Origin: Flaviramulus basaltis
Lineage (GTDB): Bacteria; Bacteroidota; Bacteroidia; Flavobacteriales; Flavobacteriaceae
Assembly: GCF_900114265.1 (NCBI RefSeq)
Contig: NZ_FPKV01000002.1
Span: forward strand, 868,001-932,000
Reading direction: 5' to 3'
Length of the DNA: 64,000 bases
Under the pieces are notes generated by a model. The model saw only the letters and a program-made list of their open reading frames with translations. It ran no database searches and was not told the origin of the DNA. The position numbers and the translations under genes were made by a program. This document shows, in pieces, positions 43,205-52,400 of this stretch (position 1 is its first letter; the number at the start of each line of letters is the position of its first letter).

Positions 43205-43345
43205 CTCAATTTGCTTTTTTATATTATGACGTTAGATTTGGGTTTCCATATCAACACATAATGCAAATATTAATTAATTAATCCATTGAACTAAAAAGTA
43301 TGTTATTTAGTACCCTCCAAATATATAATTATAAAAGATTACTCA

Positions 43346-43431
43346 ACGATTAAATACATTAAAAATCGATGAAATGCACTTAATTTTAACATTTATCGAC
43401 AAGAAAAACAAAATAATCGACGAAATGCACT
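43346..43431 (+). repeat. direct-repeat boxes CGAYNAAATNCA
   Basis: Boxes begin with CGA at 43347, 43367, 43397 and 43418; two are near-identical (ATCGATGAAATGCACT and ATCGACGAAATGCACT). Spacing within the two pairs is 20 and 21 bases, about two helical turns, the arrangement used by LytTR-type regulators. A matching box lies on the minus strand at 48702-48691. Confidence 0.55.
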
Positions 43432-43472
43432 ATTTTAAAATCATTTAATACTGGATAAATAGTTGTAAACTA

Positions 43473-43503
43473 AAAAAAGCATCCCGAAAAGAGATGCTTT
43501 TTT
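43473..43503. terminator. orphan intrinsic terminator
   Basis: AAAAAAGCATC (43473-43483) and GATGCTTTTTT (43493-43503) form an 11-bp stem with a 9-base loop and T-tracts on both strands, with no gene ending within 250 bases. Confidence 0.75.
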
Positions 43504-43748
43504 ATTAACTAACTAACCAAAAATATGAATTACAATCTTAAGTTTAAAGTAACCACTCAATAAACTTTTTATATGAATGTAATTACAATCTATAAAGCAA
43601 TACCCGTGCCAAACTAAATTTACTAATTTTATTTTGTGATTTTTTTAACAATTAATTACTTCTCTCTACAATTTTTAAAATAATAACTAGCTATTAGTAT
43701 TTCATATTTAATTATAAGATATTTGCTCATCAAAAAACTAATCAATTC

Positions 43749-44450
43749 ATGAAGAAAATTTCGTTATTAATTCTTACCCTCCTAATATTAATTGCTTGTG
43801 GTAAAAAAGAAAAAGATTTAATTGTAAAAGGTAATATCCAAGGATTAAAAAAAGGAACAGTATATCTAAAAAAGATAGAAGATACTATTCTTATAACTGT
43901 AGACTCATTAGTTATTAATGGTAACTCCAATTTCGAATTACAAAGTGATTTAGATTCTCCAGAAGTATTTTTCTTATACTTAGATAAAAAGAGCACTGAT
44001 AAAGATAGAATTAGATTTTTTGCAGATAAAGGTGTTACAGAAATTAATACAACCCTTAAAAACTTTGTTTTTGATGCTAAAATAATAGGCTCTGAACAAC
44101 AGAAAATTTTAGAACAATATCAATCTATGATTTCAAAAATGAATAACAGAAACTTAGATTTAATAAAAGAACAATTTGAAGCTCAAAAACAAGCAGACAC
44201 AGCTAAAATAAATATTATTAGAAAAGAAGCAGATAATATGCTGAAAAGAAAATATTTATATACTGTAAATTTTGCTTTAAATAATAAAAATAGTGAAGTA
44301 GCACCTTATTTAGCGCTCTCAGAAATATATAATGCGCATGTAAAATTTTTAGACACTATAAACAATTCACTAACACCAGAAGTTAAAGCAACTAAATATG
44401 GTGAAGAGTTAGAATCTTTCATTAAAAAAATAAAAGAGAACGAGAATTAA
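43749..44450 (+). CDS. DUF4369 lipoprotein
   Basis: 233 residues. The lipobox LILIAC puts the lipidated cysteine at C17. The N-terminal half is a DUF4369-type beta domain (IVKGNIQGLKKGTVYLKKIEDTILITVDS), the segment usually found in front of TlpA-like thioredoxin domains. Here the thioredoxin domain is missing and the rest is helical with a coiled-coil stretch. Envelope protein of unknown role; the stand-alone form is common in flavobacteria. Confidence 0.82.
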   Translation: MKKISLLILTLLILIACGKKEKDLIVKGNIQGLKKGTVYLKKIEDTILITVDSLVINGNSNFELQSDLDSPEVFFLYLDKKSTDKDRIRFFADKGVTEINTTLKNFVFDAKIIGSEQQKILEQYQSMISKMNNRNLDLIKEQFEAQKQADTAKINIIRKEADNMLKRKYLYTVNFALNNKNSEVAPYLALSEIYNAHVKFLDTINNSLTPEVKATKYGEELESFIKKIKENEN

Positions 44451-44481
44451 CAAACTAGTAGTTCTCTCTTTAGTAGTATAA

Positions 44482-44523
44482 AAACAAAAAGACCTTTCAT
44501 AATAATGAAAGGTCTTTTTGTTT
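44482..44523 (+). terminator. terminator of the DUF4369 gene
   Basis: A 19-bp perfect stem (44482-44500 with 44505-44523; core AAAAAGACCTTTCAT) with a 4-base loop. Confidence 0.9.
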
Positions 44524-44574
44524 AAAAGCCTATGAGTAGATCCATTAAGCTTCAAATCCAACTTATATAAAATG

Positions 44575-44601
44575 AAATGCCTCTCAAAAAGAGAGGCATT
44601 T
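44575..44601 (-). terminator. terminator of tRNA-Thr
   Basis: AAATGCCTCTC (44575-44585) and GAGAGGCATTT (44591-44601) form an 11-bp stem with a 5-base loop, directly after the tRNA on the minus strand. Confidence 0.8.
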
Positions 44602-44604
44602 TAG

Positions 44605-44678
44605 AGCCGATGGAGGGACTCGAACCCACGACCTGCTGATTACAAATCAGCTGCTCTAGCCAGCTGAGCTACATCGGC
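44605..44678 (-). tRNA. tRNA-Thr (anticodon TGT)
   Basis: A complete cloverleaf on the minus strand: acceptor GCCGATG/CATCGGC, D-arm with AGCTCAG, anticodon stem GCTGA/TCAGC with loop TTTGTAA, and T-arm GTTCGAGTCC. The sequence is identical to the tRNA at 62511-62584. No encoded CCA. Confidence 0.97.
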
Positions 44679-44739
44679 GTTTTAACGGGTGCAAATATAA
44701 ACGCAAAAATGATATTTACAAGCACTCCGTTAAAAAAAT

Positions 44740-45009
44740 TTATGAAAGCTTATTAATTTTTTCAATTAAAGCTCTTCCTTTTATCTCTAACTCGTTATTA
44801 ATAGCTTTATAATGAGCTTTAACATTGTCTATGTTTTTTGCATTCACTTTAGCAATTAATTCATCAAAAGTTGCAATTGCTTCATCAATGATTGCCTCAC
44901 TCTTTTTAGTCTCTTTGTCTGTATTTGCATATTCCCAAACATAAACTGCTTCTATAATATCTCCTAAAACGTAATTAATATCCTTTTTTAGGTCTCTAAC
45001 ATTTGCCAT
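44740..45009 (-). CDS. conserved small helical protein
   Basis: 89 residues, soluble, mostly helical (MANVRDLKKDINYVLGDIIEAVYVWE). Similar short proteins are found beside manA in Bacteroidota genomes, but I know of no assigned function. Lies 27 bases downstream of manA and is probably cotranscribed with it. Confidence 0.8.
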   Translation of the reverse strand: MANVRDLKKDINYVLGDIIEAVYVWEYANTDKETKKSEAIIDEAIATFDELIAKVNAKNIDNVKAHYKAINNELEIKGRALIEKINKLS

Positions 45010-45036
45010 AATTTCTAATTTAATTTGAATGCAAAA

Positions 45037-46008
45037 TTACACATAAACTTCTAATAGGGTAGCATTTTTAGAATTAATTTCATAGTTATCAATCACTGCA
45101 GGAAGTAATATCGTTTCTCCTTTTTTAATAACTTCTGAAAAACCATTAGCAGTAATTTCAGCATCACCTTCAACACACATATAAATAAGAAATGAGTTGT
45201 GGTCATTTTCTTTTTTAAGTGTCTTGTTTATTTTCAAATAGTTTGTTGTAAAATATGGGCAGCTAACCATTTCATTAGAGTGGTTTTCTGTTTTATCGTA
45301 AGTCACTCTAAAATTATCAGGCATATCAAAATTAAACGCATCAATAGCCAAATCGTTATGTAGCTCACGTTCGTTACCTTCATCATCTACTCTATCCCAA
45401 TCATAAACTCTATAAGTAATATCGCTTGTTTGCTGAATTTCTGCTACCATAACACCAGCGCCGATAGCATGTACACGTCCTACTTCTATAAAATAAGTAT
45501 CCCCTGTTTTAACTTTATCAAAATTTAAAATTTTGGTAAGGGTTTTATTATTTAAATGTTCCAAATAGGTTTCTGGAGTCATTTCTTGATTAAACCCTAC
45601 AATAAGATTAGAGTCTTCATCTGCTTGAAAAACATACCACATTTCTGTTTTTCCAAAGGAATTATGACGTTTTGCTGCCAACTCATCATTAGGATGCAAT
45701 TGAATAGATAAATCTTCTTTAGCATCTATAAATTTAATTAGAAGAGGGAATTTATCTTTAAATATTCTATAATTCTGAAGCCCTATTAAATCTGATTTGT
45801 AAGTTTTTAGAAGATCTTTCAAAGATTGTCCTTTTAAACTTCCGTTAGAAACTATTGATGTATCTCCTTCTACATCACTAATTTCCCAGCTTTCACCAAT
45901 ATTTGGTAAATCACTATCCTTATTTAGGATATTTTTCAATTTTTGTCCACCCCAAATTTTATCTTTTAATATAGGTGTAAATTTTATTGGATATAAAATG
46001 TTTGACAT
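45037..46008 (-). CDS. manA: class I mannose-6-phosphate isomerase
   Basis: 323 residues of the cupin-type phosphomannose isomerase fold: PIKFTPILKDKIWGG at the start, zinc-site segment SIQLHPNDELA, GKTEMWYVF, and the catalytic-region VGRVHAIGAGVMVAEIQQTSDITYRVYDW. It interconverts mannose-6-phosphate and fructose-6-phosphate, feeding GDP-mannose and surface sugar synthesis. It lies 18 bases after the queD-like gene in the same direction. Confidence 0.93.
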   Translation of the reverse strand: MSNILYPIKFTPILKDKIWGGQKLKNILNKDSDLPNIGESWEISDVEGDTSIVSNGSLKGQSLKDLLKTYKSDLIGLQNYRIFKDKFPLLIKFIDAKEDLSIQLHPNDELAAKRHNSFGKTEMWYVFQADEDSNLIVGFNQEMTPETYLEHLNNKTLTKILNFDKVKTGDTYFIEVGRVHAIGAGVMVAEIQQTSDITYRVYDWDRVDDEGNERELHNDLAIDAFNFDMPDNFRVTYDKTENHSNEMVSCPYFTTNYLKINKTLKKENDHNSFLIYMCVEGDAEITANGFSEVIKKGETILLPAVIDNYEINSKNATLLEVYV

Positions 46009-46026
46009 ATTGTATATTTTTATTTT

Positions 46027-46437
46027 TTATTTTCCTGAATAGGTTACAAAGTTTCTAGGTGTTTCATAAAGCGTTATTTCCAAATCTAAATTAGCATCAA
46101 GTTTTGGTTTCATTTTATTGTAAATAACAACTGCAATATTTTCAGCAGTTGGATTTAAATCTTGAAATTCTGGAACTTCAAGGTTTAAATTTTTATGATC
46201 AAAAGCATCTTCAACTTCACTTTTTATAATGTCTTTTAAAACTTTCATATCAATAACATAACCTGTTTCTTGGTCAATCTCACCATTTACACTTACAATA
46301 AGTTCATAATTATGACCATGAAAATTGGGGTTATTGCATTTCCCGAAGATTTCATCATTCTTTTCAAAACTCCAATCCTTTCTATATAACCTGTGTGCTG
46401 CATTAAAATGAGCTTTCCTACTTACAGTTACTTTCAT
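46027..46437 (-). CDS. 6-pyruvoyl-tetrahydropterin synthase family protein (QueD-like)
   Basis: 136 residues. The zinc histidines lie in AHFNAAHRLY and NFHGHNYEL, the catalytic cysteine in FGKCNNPNFHG, and a glutamate near PTAENIAV. QueD-type enzymes make 6-carboxytetrahydropterin for queuosine synthesis; other members make pterins. No other que gene is near, so the exact product is uncertain. Its start overlaps the idi stop by 4 bases. Confidence 0.87.
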   Translation of the reverse strand: MKVTVSRKAHFNAAHRLYRKDWSFEKNDEIFGKCNNPNFHGHNYELIVSVNGEIDQETGYVIDMKVLKDIIKSEVEDAFDHKNLNLEVPEFQDLNPTAENIAVVIYNKMKPKLDANLDLEITLYETPRNFVTYSGK

Positions 46438-46961
46438 GAGTTAGTAATATTAATATGTTCGTAAAACTTATCAAAAATAACTTTAAACCAAGCTGTATAT
46501 AATTCTGGATGAAGTGAAATATCTACCTTTACATCTTCTAATAGCATCCATTTCCAACTTGCAACTTCATCAGGATTAATAAATGGTGTGTCATTGTATT
46601 TTCCTAGCAAAACATGATCGTACTCGTGCTCTGTTAAACCATTATCAAATGGGGCTTTATATATGAAGGATATAGACTCTTGTAAGTCTACAACAAAACC
46701 CATTTCTTCCATTAAACGCCTTTTACCAGCTTCTAGGTTCGTTTCTCCGTCTCTTTGATGGCTACAACACGTATTGGTCCATAAACCTGGCGAATGATAT
46801 TTATTTAAAGCACGTTGTTGCAACATTAACTCATTTTCATCATTAAAAACAAACACAGAAAATGCGCGATGTAACAAGGCTTTTTCGTGAGCTTCTAACT
46901 TAGGCATTAAACCTATTTGCTCGTCATTTTCATTAACAAGAATTACTTTTTCTTCTTCCAT
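46434..46961 (-). CDS. idi: isopentenyl-diphosphate delta-isomerase, type 1
   Basis: 175 residues with the Nudix-type fold of type 1 IDI: HRAFSVFVFNDENELMLQQRA, the catalytic cysteine in WTNTCCSH (C65/C66 region), GKRRLMEEMGF and EHEYDHVL with metal-binding glutamates. It interconverts IPP and DMAPP for isoprenoid synthesis. First gene of idi-queD-manA; TATTTTTG on the minus strand (46976-46969) is a candidate -7 box. Confidence 0.94.
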   Translation of the reverse strand: MEEEKVILVNENDEQIGLMPKLEAHEKALLHRAFSVFVFNDENELMLQQRALNKYHSPGLWTNTCCSHQRDGETNLEAGKRRLMEEMGFVVDLQESISFIYKAPFDNGLTEHEYDHVLLGKYNDTPFINPDEVASWKWMLLEDVKVDISLHPELYTAWFKVIFDKFYEHINITNS

Positions 46962-47060
46962 ATCGAAACAAAAATACCAAGTAAATTTTTAAAAATCATT
47001 ATTCTAATTAGAAATTTAAAAAGTGCTTTAAACTTCTATTATTATTGGCGTTATAAATAT

Positions 47061-47068
47061 TATATTTG
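47061..47068 (+). promoter_or_regulatory. -7 box of prfC
   Basis: TATATTTG is a perfect TAnnTTTG match 22 bases before the prfC start codon. Confidence 0.55.
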
Positions 47069-47090
47069 CAACCCATTTGCATAAACATCT

Positions 47091-48680
47091 ATGAGCTTTT
47101 TAAAAGAAATACAACGCAGACGAACTTTTGGTATCATTTCTCACCCAGATGCTGGTAAAACTACCTTAACCGAAAAATTACTTCTATTTGGTGGCGCTAT
47201 TCAAGAAGCTGGTGCTGTAAAAAGTAATAAAATAAAAAAAGGAGCAACTAGTGACTTTATGGAAATTGAACGCCAGCGTGGTATTTCGGTTGCAACTTCT
47301 GTTTTAGCTTTTGAATACAATGGCATCAAAATTAATATTCTTGATACTCCTGGACACAAAGATTTTGCTGAAGACACCTTTAGAACCCTAACTGCTGTAG
47401 ATAGTGTAATTGTTGTTATTGATGTTGCAAAAGGTGTAGAGGAACAAACAGAAAAGTTAGTTGAAGTTTGTAGAATGCGAAACATTCCTATGATTGTTTT
47501 CATAAACAAAATGGATAGAGAAGGTAAAGATGCTTTTGACTTACTTGATGAAATTGAACAAAAATTAGGCTTAAAAGTTGTGCCATTAAGCTTTCCTATT
47601 GGAATGGGTTACGACTTTAAAGGTATTTATAACATTTGGGAAAAGAACATTAATCTTTTTAGTGGTGATAGTAGAAGAGATATTGAAGAAACCATTGAAA
47701 TATCAGATTTAGCTTCTTCGCAATTAGATAAATTAGTAGGAGAAAAAGCGGCAAATACTTTAAGAGAAGAAATAGAATTAGTAAGTGGTATATATCCAGA
47801 ATTTGATAAAGATAAATATTTAAACGGAAAGTTACAACCCGTATTTTTTGGTTCAGCTTTAAACAATTTTGGAGTAAGAGAATTATTAGATTGCTTTGTT
47901 GAAATAGCACCAAAACCAAGACCAAAACAAAGTGAGGAACGCTTAGTAGAACCTAAAGAAAATAAATTTACAGGGTTTGTATTTAAGATTCATGCTAATA
48001 TGGATCCTAATCACAGAGACCGTTTGGCATTTATTAAAATTGTTTCTGGAAAATTTGAAAGAAACAAACCTTACTTGCATGTAAGGAATAATAAAAAAAT
48101 GAAATTTTCTAGCCCAAATGCATTTTTTGCTGAGAAAAAAGAAATTGTAGATGTTTCATATCCTGGAGATATTGTTGGTTTACATGATACAGGAAATTTT
48201 AAAATTGGGGACACATTAACTGAAGGTGAAAACATTAATTATAAAGGTGTACCAAGTTTCTCCCCAGAACATTTTAGATATATTAATAACGCCGATCCTT
48301 TAAAATCTAAACAACTTTTTAAAGGTATTGATCAATTAATGGATGAAGGTGTAGCACAATTATTCACTTTAGAACTTAATGGACGAAAAGTGATTGGTAC
48401 CGTTGGAGCGCTTCAATATGAAGTTATTCAATACAGATTAGAGCATGAATATGGTGCAAAATGTACTTACGAAAACTTGAATGTATTTAAAGCTTGTTGG
48501 GTTGACCCTAAAAACTCAAAATCAGATGAATACAAAGAGTTTGTTAGAGTTAAACAGCGCTTTTTAGCAAAAGACAAACAAAATCAATTAGTATTTTTAG
48601 CAGATTCTGCTTTTTCTTTACAAATGACACAGCAAAAATACCCAAATATTAAGCTTCATTTTACTTCAGAATTTGATTAA
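47091..48680 (+). CDS. prfC: peptide chain release factor 3
   Basis: 529 residues. GTPase motifs are SHPDAGKTT (G1), DTPGHKDF (G3) and NKMD (G4). The RF3-specific stretch RRRTFGIISHPDAGKT is at the N-terminus, with domain II and III following. It recycles RF1/RF2 from the ribosome. Monocistronic; no terminator is obvious directly after it. Confidence 0.96.
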   Translation: MSFLKEIQRRRTFGIISHPDAGKTTLTEKLLLFGGAIQEAGAVKSNKIKKGATSDFMEIERQRGISVATSVLAFEYNGIKINILDTPGHKDFAEDTFRTLTAVDSVIVVIDVAKGVEEQTEKLVEVCRMRNIPMIVFINKMDREGKDAFDLLDEIEQKLGLKVVPLSFPIGMGYDFKGIYNIWEKNINLFSGDSRRDIEETIEISDLASSQLDKLVGEKAANTLREEIELVSGIYPEFDKDKYLNGKLQPVFFGSALNNFGVRELLDCFVEIAPKPRPKQSEERLVEPKENKFTGFVFKIHANMDPNHRDRLAFIKIVSGKFERNKPYLHVRNNKKMKFSSPNAFFAEKKEIVDVSYPGDIVGLHDTGNFKIGDTLTEGENINYKGVPSFSPEHFRYINNADPLKSKQLFKGIDQLMDEGVAQLFTLELNGRKVIGTVGALQYEVIQYRLEHEYGAKCTYENLNVFKACWVDPKNSKSDEYKEFVRVKQRFLAKDKQNQLVFLADSAFSLQMTQQKYPNIKLHFTSEFD

Positions 48681-48690
48681 AACTAATATG

Positions 48691-48717
48691 TATTTCGTCG
48701 ATTATTAATTTTTAATC
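48691..48717 (-). repeat. copy of the ATCGACGAAATRCA box
   Basis: On the minus strand AATAATCGACGAAATACA (48706-48689) matches 43413-43430 at 17 of 18 positions. A weaker CGAT box lies 18 bases away. It is in the gap between prfC and the Fe-S protein gene. Confidence 0.5.
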
Positions 48718-48811
48718 GGTATTTAAAAACTTTTTAACGAAAATTTTAATATTAGATTCACAGTTTTTCTAAATTTAAAATAGAATCATAACCCCAAATA
48801 ATGATCTACCT

Positions 48812-49039
48812 ATGGAAACAATAGACAATGTTTTTAGTAATAATGATATTACTGTAACTTACGAGCCTTGTAAATGTATTAATGCAGAGCGTTGTGCTAA
48901 GGAACTTTCAAATGTATTTAGACATTCTGTAATTCCTTGGATTGATTTAGATGGAGCCCCGACTGAAAAAGTTATAAATCAAGTAAAAAAATGTCCTTCT
49001 GGCGCTTTACAATTTCATATTAATAAGAAAGTTGCTTAA
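48812..49039 (+). CDS. (4Fe-4S)-binding protein, mono-cluster ferredoxin-like
   Basis: 75 residues of the divergent 4Fe-4S mono-cluster family (Fer4_19 type). Cysteines are in YEPCKCINAERCAKELSNVF and KKCPSGAL. Such proteins are probably electron carriers or cluster sensors. Soluble. A terminator follows at 49045. Confidence 0.85.
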   Translation: METIDNVFSNNDITVTYEPCKCINAERCAKELSNVFRHSVIPWIDLDGAPTEKVINQVKKCPSGALQFHINKKVA

Positions 49040-49044
49040 AAATA

Positions 49045-49077
49045 AAAAAGCCTTTGAAAATTTCAAAGGCTTTTTTA
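49045..49077. terminator. bidirectional terminator
   Basis: AAAAAAGCCTTTGAA (49045-49059) and TTCAAAGGCTTTTTT (49063-49077) form a 15-bp stem with a 3-base loop (probably opened further), between convergent Fe-S protein and DUF3467 genes. Confidence 0.88.
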
Positions 49078-49078
49078 T

Positions 49079-49396
49079 TTATGCTTGACCAGTTGGTCCA
49101 AAATTTAATGGAATTGGGGGTTGTTCATAATCCTTAATTTCTCCATGTGCATTTTCAAATCTGGTAACATTATCATTTAACGCTTTTAGTAATCGCTTAG
49201 CGTGCTGAGGCGTTAAGATAATTCTAGACTTTACTTTGCTTTTTGGAATTCCTGGCATAATACTCACAAAATCAACAACAAACTCAGATACAGAATGATT
49301 TATAATAGCCAAATTAGAATATATTCCTTCAGCTACTTTTTCATCTAATTCAATGTTTATTTGTCCTTGTTTTGGTTTATCACTTTCGTTAGCCAT
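49079..49396 (-). CDS. DUF3467 protein
   Basis: 105 residues with the DUF3467 pattern: INIELDEKVAEGIYSNLAIINHSVSEFVVDFVSIMPG then KVKSRIILTPQHAKRLLKALNDN. The family sits directly after rpoC in Bacteroidota, as here. Function unknown. A terminator lies between rpoC and this gene, so it may need its own promoter or rely on read-through. Confidence 0.9.
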   Translation of the reverse strand: MANESDKPKQGQINIELDEKVAEGIYSNLAIINHSVSEFVVDFVSIMPGIPKSKVKSRIILTPQHAKRLLKALNDNVTRFENAHGEIKDYEQPPIPLNFGPTGQA

Positions 49397-49416
49397 AATA
49401 AATGTCTTATTAAAAA

Positions 49417-49442
49417 AACATTCCCGCTTTCGCGGGAATGTT
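49417..49442 (-). terminator. terminator of the rpoBC operon
   Basis: AACATTCCCGC (49417-49427) and GCGGGAATGTT (49432-49442) form an 11-bp stem with a 4-base loop. On the minus strand it is followed by T6. It is 5 bases past the rpoC stop. Confidence 0.88.
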
Positions 49443-49447
49443 ACTAA

Positions 49448-52400
49448 TTAATTATAATTTAATTCTTGCTTTACTTGCATCATTTCGTCAAACTCTTCTT
49501 TAGAGCCAACAATAATATCATTATAACGTCTCATTCCTGTACCTGCTGGTATTCTATGCCCAACAATTACATTTTCTTTTAATCCTTCTAAAGAATCAAC
49601 TTTACCTGCTACAGCAGCTTCGTTAAGTACTTTAGTAGTTTCCTGGAACGATGCCGCAGAAATAAACGATTTTGTTTGAAGTGAAGCTCTTGTAATACCT
49701 TGTAGTATTGGTGTAGCCGTTGCTGGTCTAGCATCTCTAGCTACAACAAGTTCTTTATCTTCACGACGTAAAATTGAATTTTCATCTCTTAATTCACGAG
49801 GTGTAATAATTTGCCCCTCTTTAAGATTTGTAGAATCTCCAGCGTTTTCAATTACTTTCATTCCAAAGATATCATCATTTTCTTTAATGAAATCTGCTTT
49901 ATGTGCTAATTGATCTTCTAAGAAGATAGTATCACCAGAATCTATAATTCTAACTTTACGCATCATTTGCCTTACAACAACTTCAAAGTGTTTATCATTA
50001 ATTTTCACACCTTGTAAACGATATACTTCTTGTACTTCATTAACTAAGTATTGTTGAACAGCAGAAGGTCCTTTAATATTTAAAATATCGTTTGGTGTAA
50101 TAGAACCATCAGATAAAGGCATACCAGCTTTAACATAATCATTTTCTTGTACAAGAATTTGATTAGATAATTTTACTAAGTACTTTTTAACATCACCTAA
50201 TTTCGATTCTACTATAATCTCACGATTACCTCTCTTAATTTTCCCAAAAGAAACAACACCATCAATAGCACTAACAACTGCTGGGTTTGAAGGGTTACGT
50301 GCTTCAAATAACTCAGTTACACGTGGTAAACCTCCTGTAATATCACCCGCTTTTGCAGATTTACGTGGTATTTTAACTAATATCTTACCAACAATAATTT
50401 TTTCACCATCATCAATCATTAAGTGAGCCCCAACTGGTAAGTTGTAAGAACGCATTGTTTCTCCATTACTATCTTCAATATGAAGTGTAGGAATAAGCTT
50501 TTTGTTTCTAGATTCTGAAATTACTTTCTCTTGGAAACCTGTTTGCTCATCAATCTCAACTTGGTAAGTAATACCTTGTTCGATGTTTTCATATTTTACT
50601 TTACCAGCAAATTCTGAAATAATAACACCGTTATATGGATCCCAAGTACAAACAACATCTCCTTTAGTTAATTGTTGGCCATTTTTAACAAAAATGGTTG
50701 AACCATAAGGAATATTATTAGTACTTAAAACAATACCTGTTTTCTTATCTGTTAATTTAAGCTCTGAAGTTCTAGATATTACAATATCAATATCATTACC
50801 TTCATTATCTTTACCTTTAACAGTTTTCAAATCTTCGATTTCTGCTATACCATCAAACTTAACAACTAATTTGTTTTCCTCTGAAATGTTACCTGCAATA
50901 CCACCTACGTGGAACGTACGAAGTGTTAACTGTGTACCTGGTTCTCCAATAGATTGTGCAGCTACTACACCAACAGCTTCTCCACGTTGTACCATTTTAC
51001 CGGTAGCTAAATTACGTCCGTAACATTTAGCGCAAATACCTTGTAAAGCTTCACATGTTAATGCTGAACGTGCTTCAACACTTTCAATTGGTGATGCTTC
51101 AATAGCTTTAGCAATATGATCTTCTATTAATTGACCAGCTGAAACTAATAACTCATCTGTTAATGGATTGTAAACATCATTTAACGAAACACGACCAACG
51201 ATTCTTTCTTCTAAAGTTTCAACAACTTCATCATTTTTCTTCAATGGCTCAACTTCAACACCTCTTAATGTACCACAATCTTCTGTATTGATAATAACAT
51301 CCTGAGATACATCAACTAAACGACGTGTTAAGTAACCTGCATCGGCAGTTTTAAGTGCTGTATCGGCAAGACCTTTACGAGCCCCGTGAGTTGATATAAA
51401 GTATTCTAAAATTGAAAGTCCTTCTTTAAAGTTAGAAAGAATTGGGTTTTCAATAATCTCTCCACCACCTGCATTAGATTTTTTAGGTTTTGCCATTAAT
51501 CCACGCATACCTGTAAGCTGACGAATCTGTTCTTTAGATCCACGAGCTCCAGAATCAAGCATCATAAACACCGAGTTAAATCCTTGTTGATCTTCACGAA
51601 TACGTTTCATTGACAATTCAGTCAATTCAGCATTTGTAGATGTCCAAATATCAATAACTTGATTATAACGTTCGTTGTTAGTAATAAGTCCCATGTTATA
51701 GTTACCTGTAATACCATCAACTAAAGCGTTAGCTTTATCGATCATTCCTTGTTTTTCTGGTGGAATGATAATATCTCCTAAACTAAATGACAATCCTCCT
51801 TGGAAAGCAAATTTAAACCCTAAAGTTCTAATTGCATCTAAGAAATCTGCCGTTTCAGGAACAGATGTTGCTTTAAGAATATCACCAATAATATCTCTTA
51901 ATGATTTTTTAGTAAGTACTTGATTGATATAACCTGCTGCTTGTGGTACATGTTGATTAAATAATACACGACCAACAGTAGTATCAACAATCATTGGTGC
52001 TAATTTACCATCTTCATTAATATCAATAGTTCTTACTTTAATACTTGCATTTAACTCTACTTTACCTTCGTTAAAAGCAATTTCTACTTCCTCTGGAGAA
52101 TAAAATGTTAAGCCTTCACCTTTAACTTTAACTTCTGGAGTAGACGTACGTAACTTGGTCATATAATAAAGACCAAGTACCATATCTTGAGAAGGTACCG
52201 TTACTGGTGAACCATTTGCTGGATTTAAGATATTATGAGATGCCAACATTAATAATTGACATTCCAAAATAGCTTCTGGTCCTAATGGTAAATGTACTGC
52301 CATTTGGTCACCATCAAAATCCGCATTAAATGCTGTACATACTAATGGGTGTAACTGAATTGCTTTTCCTTCAATTAATTTTGGTTGAAAAGCTTGTATA

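Larger units (their letters stand above)
43205..43748. other. 540-base non-coding region with repeats and an orphan terminator
   Basis: No credible protein gene is present. The region contains four CGAY-type boxes (43346-43431), an isolated strong terminator hairpin (43473-43503), a 12-codon frame from 43525, and a repeated AATTACAATCTW sequence near 43529 and 43583. It may encode a small RNA or be the remains of a decayed gene. Confidence 0.55.

Noticed and set aside
43346-43431. Possible CRISPR-like array
   Set aside because: Only four short, imperfect boxes with uneven spacing (20, 30, 21 bases); no full-length identical repeats and no cas genes in the window.
43525-43563. 12-codon frame MNYNLKFKVTTQ
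   Set aside because: Too short to support as a gene; may be the remains of a decayed one.
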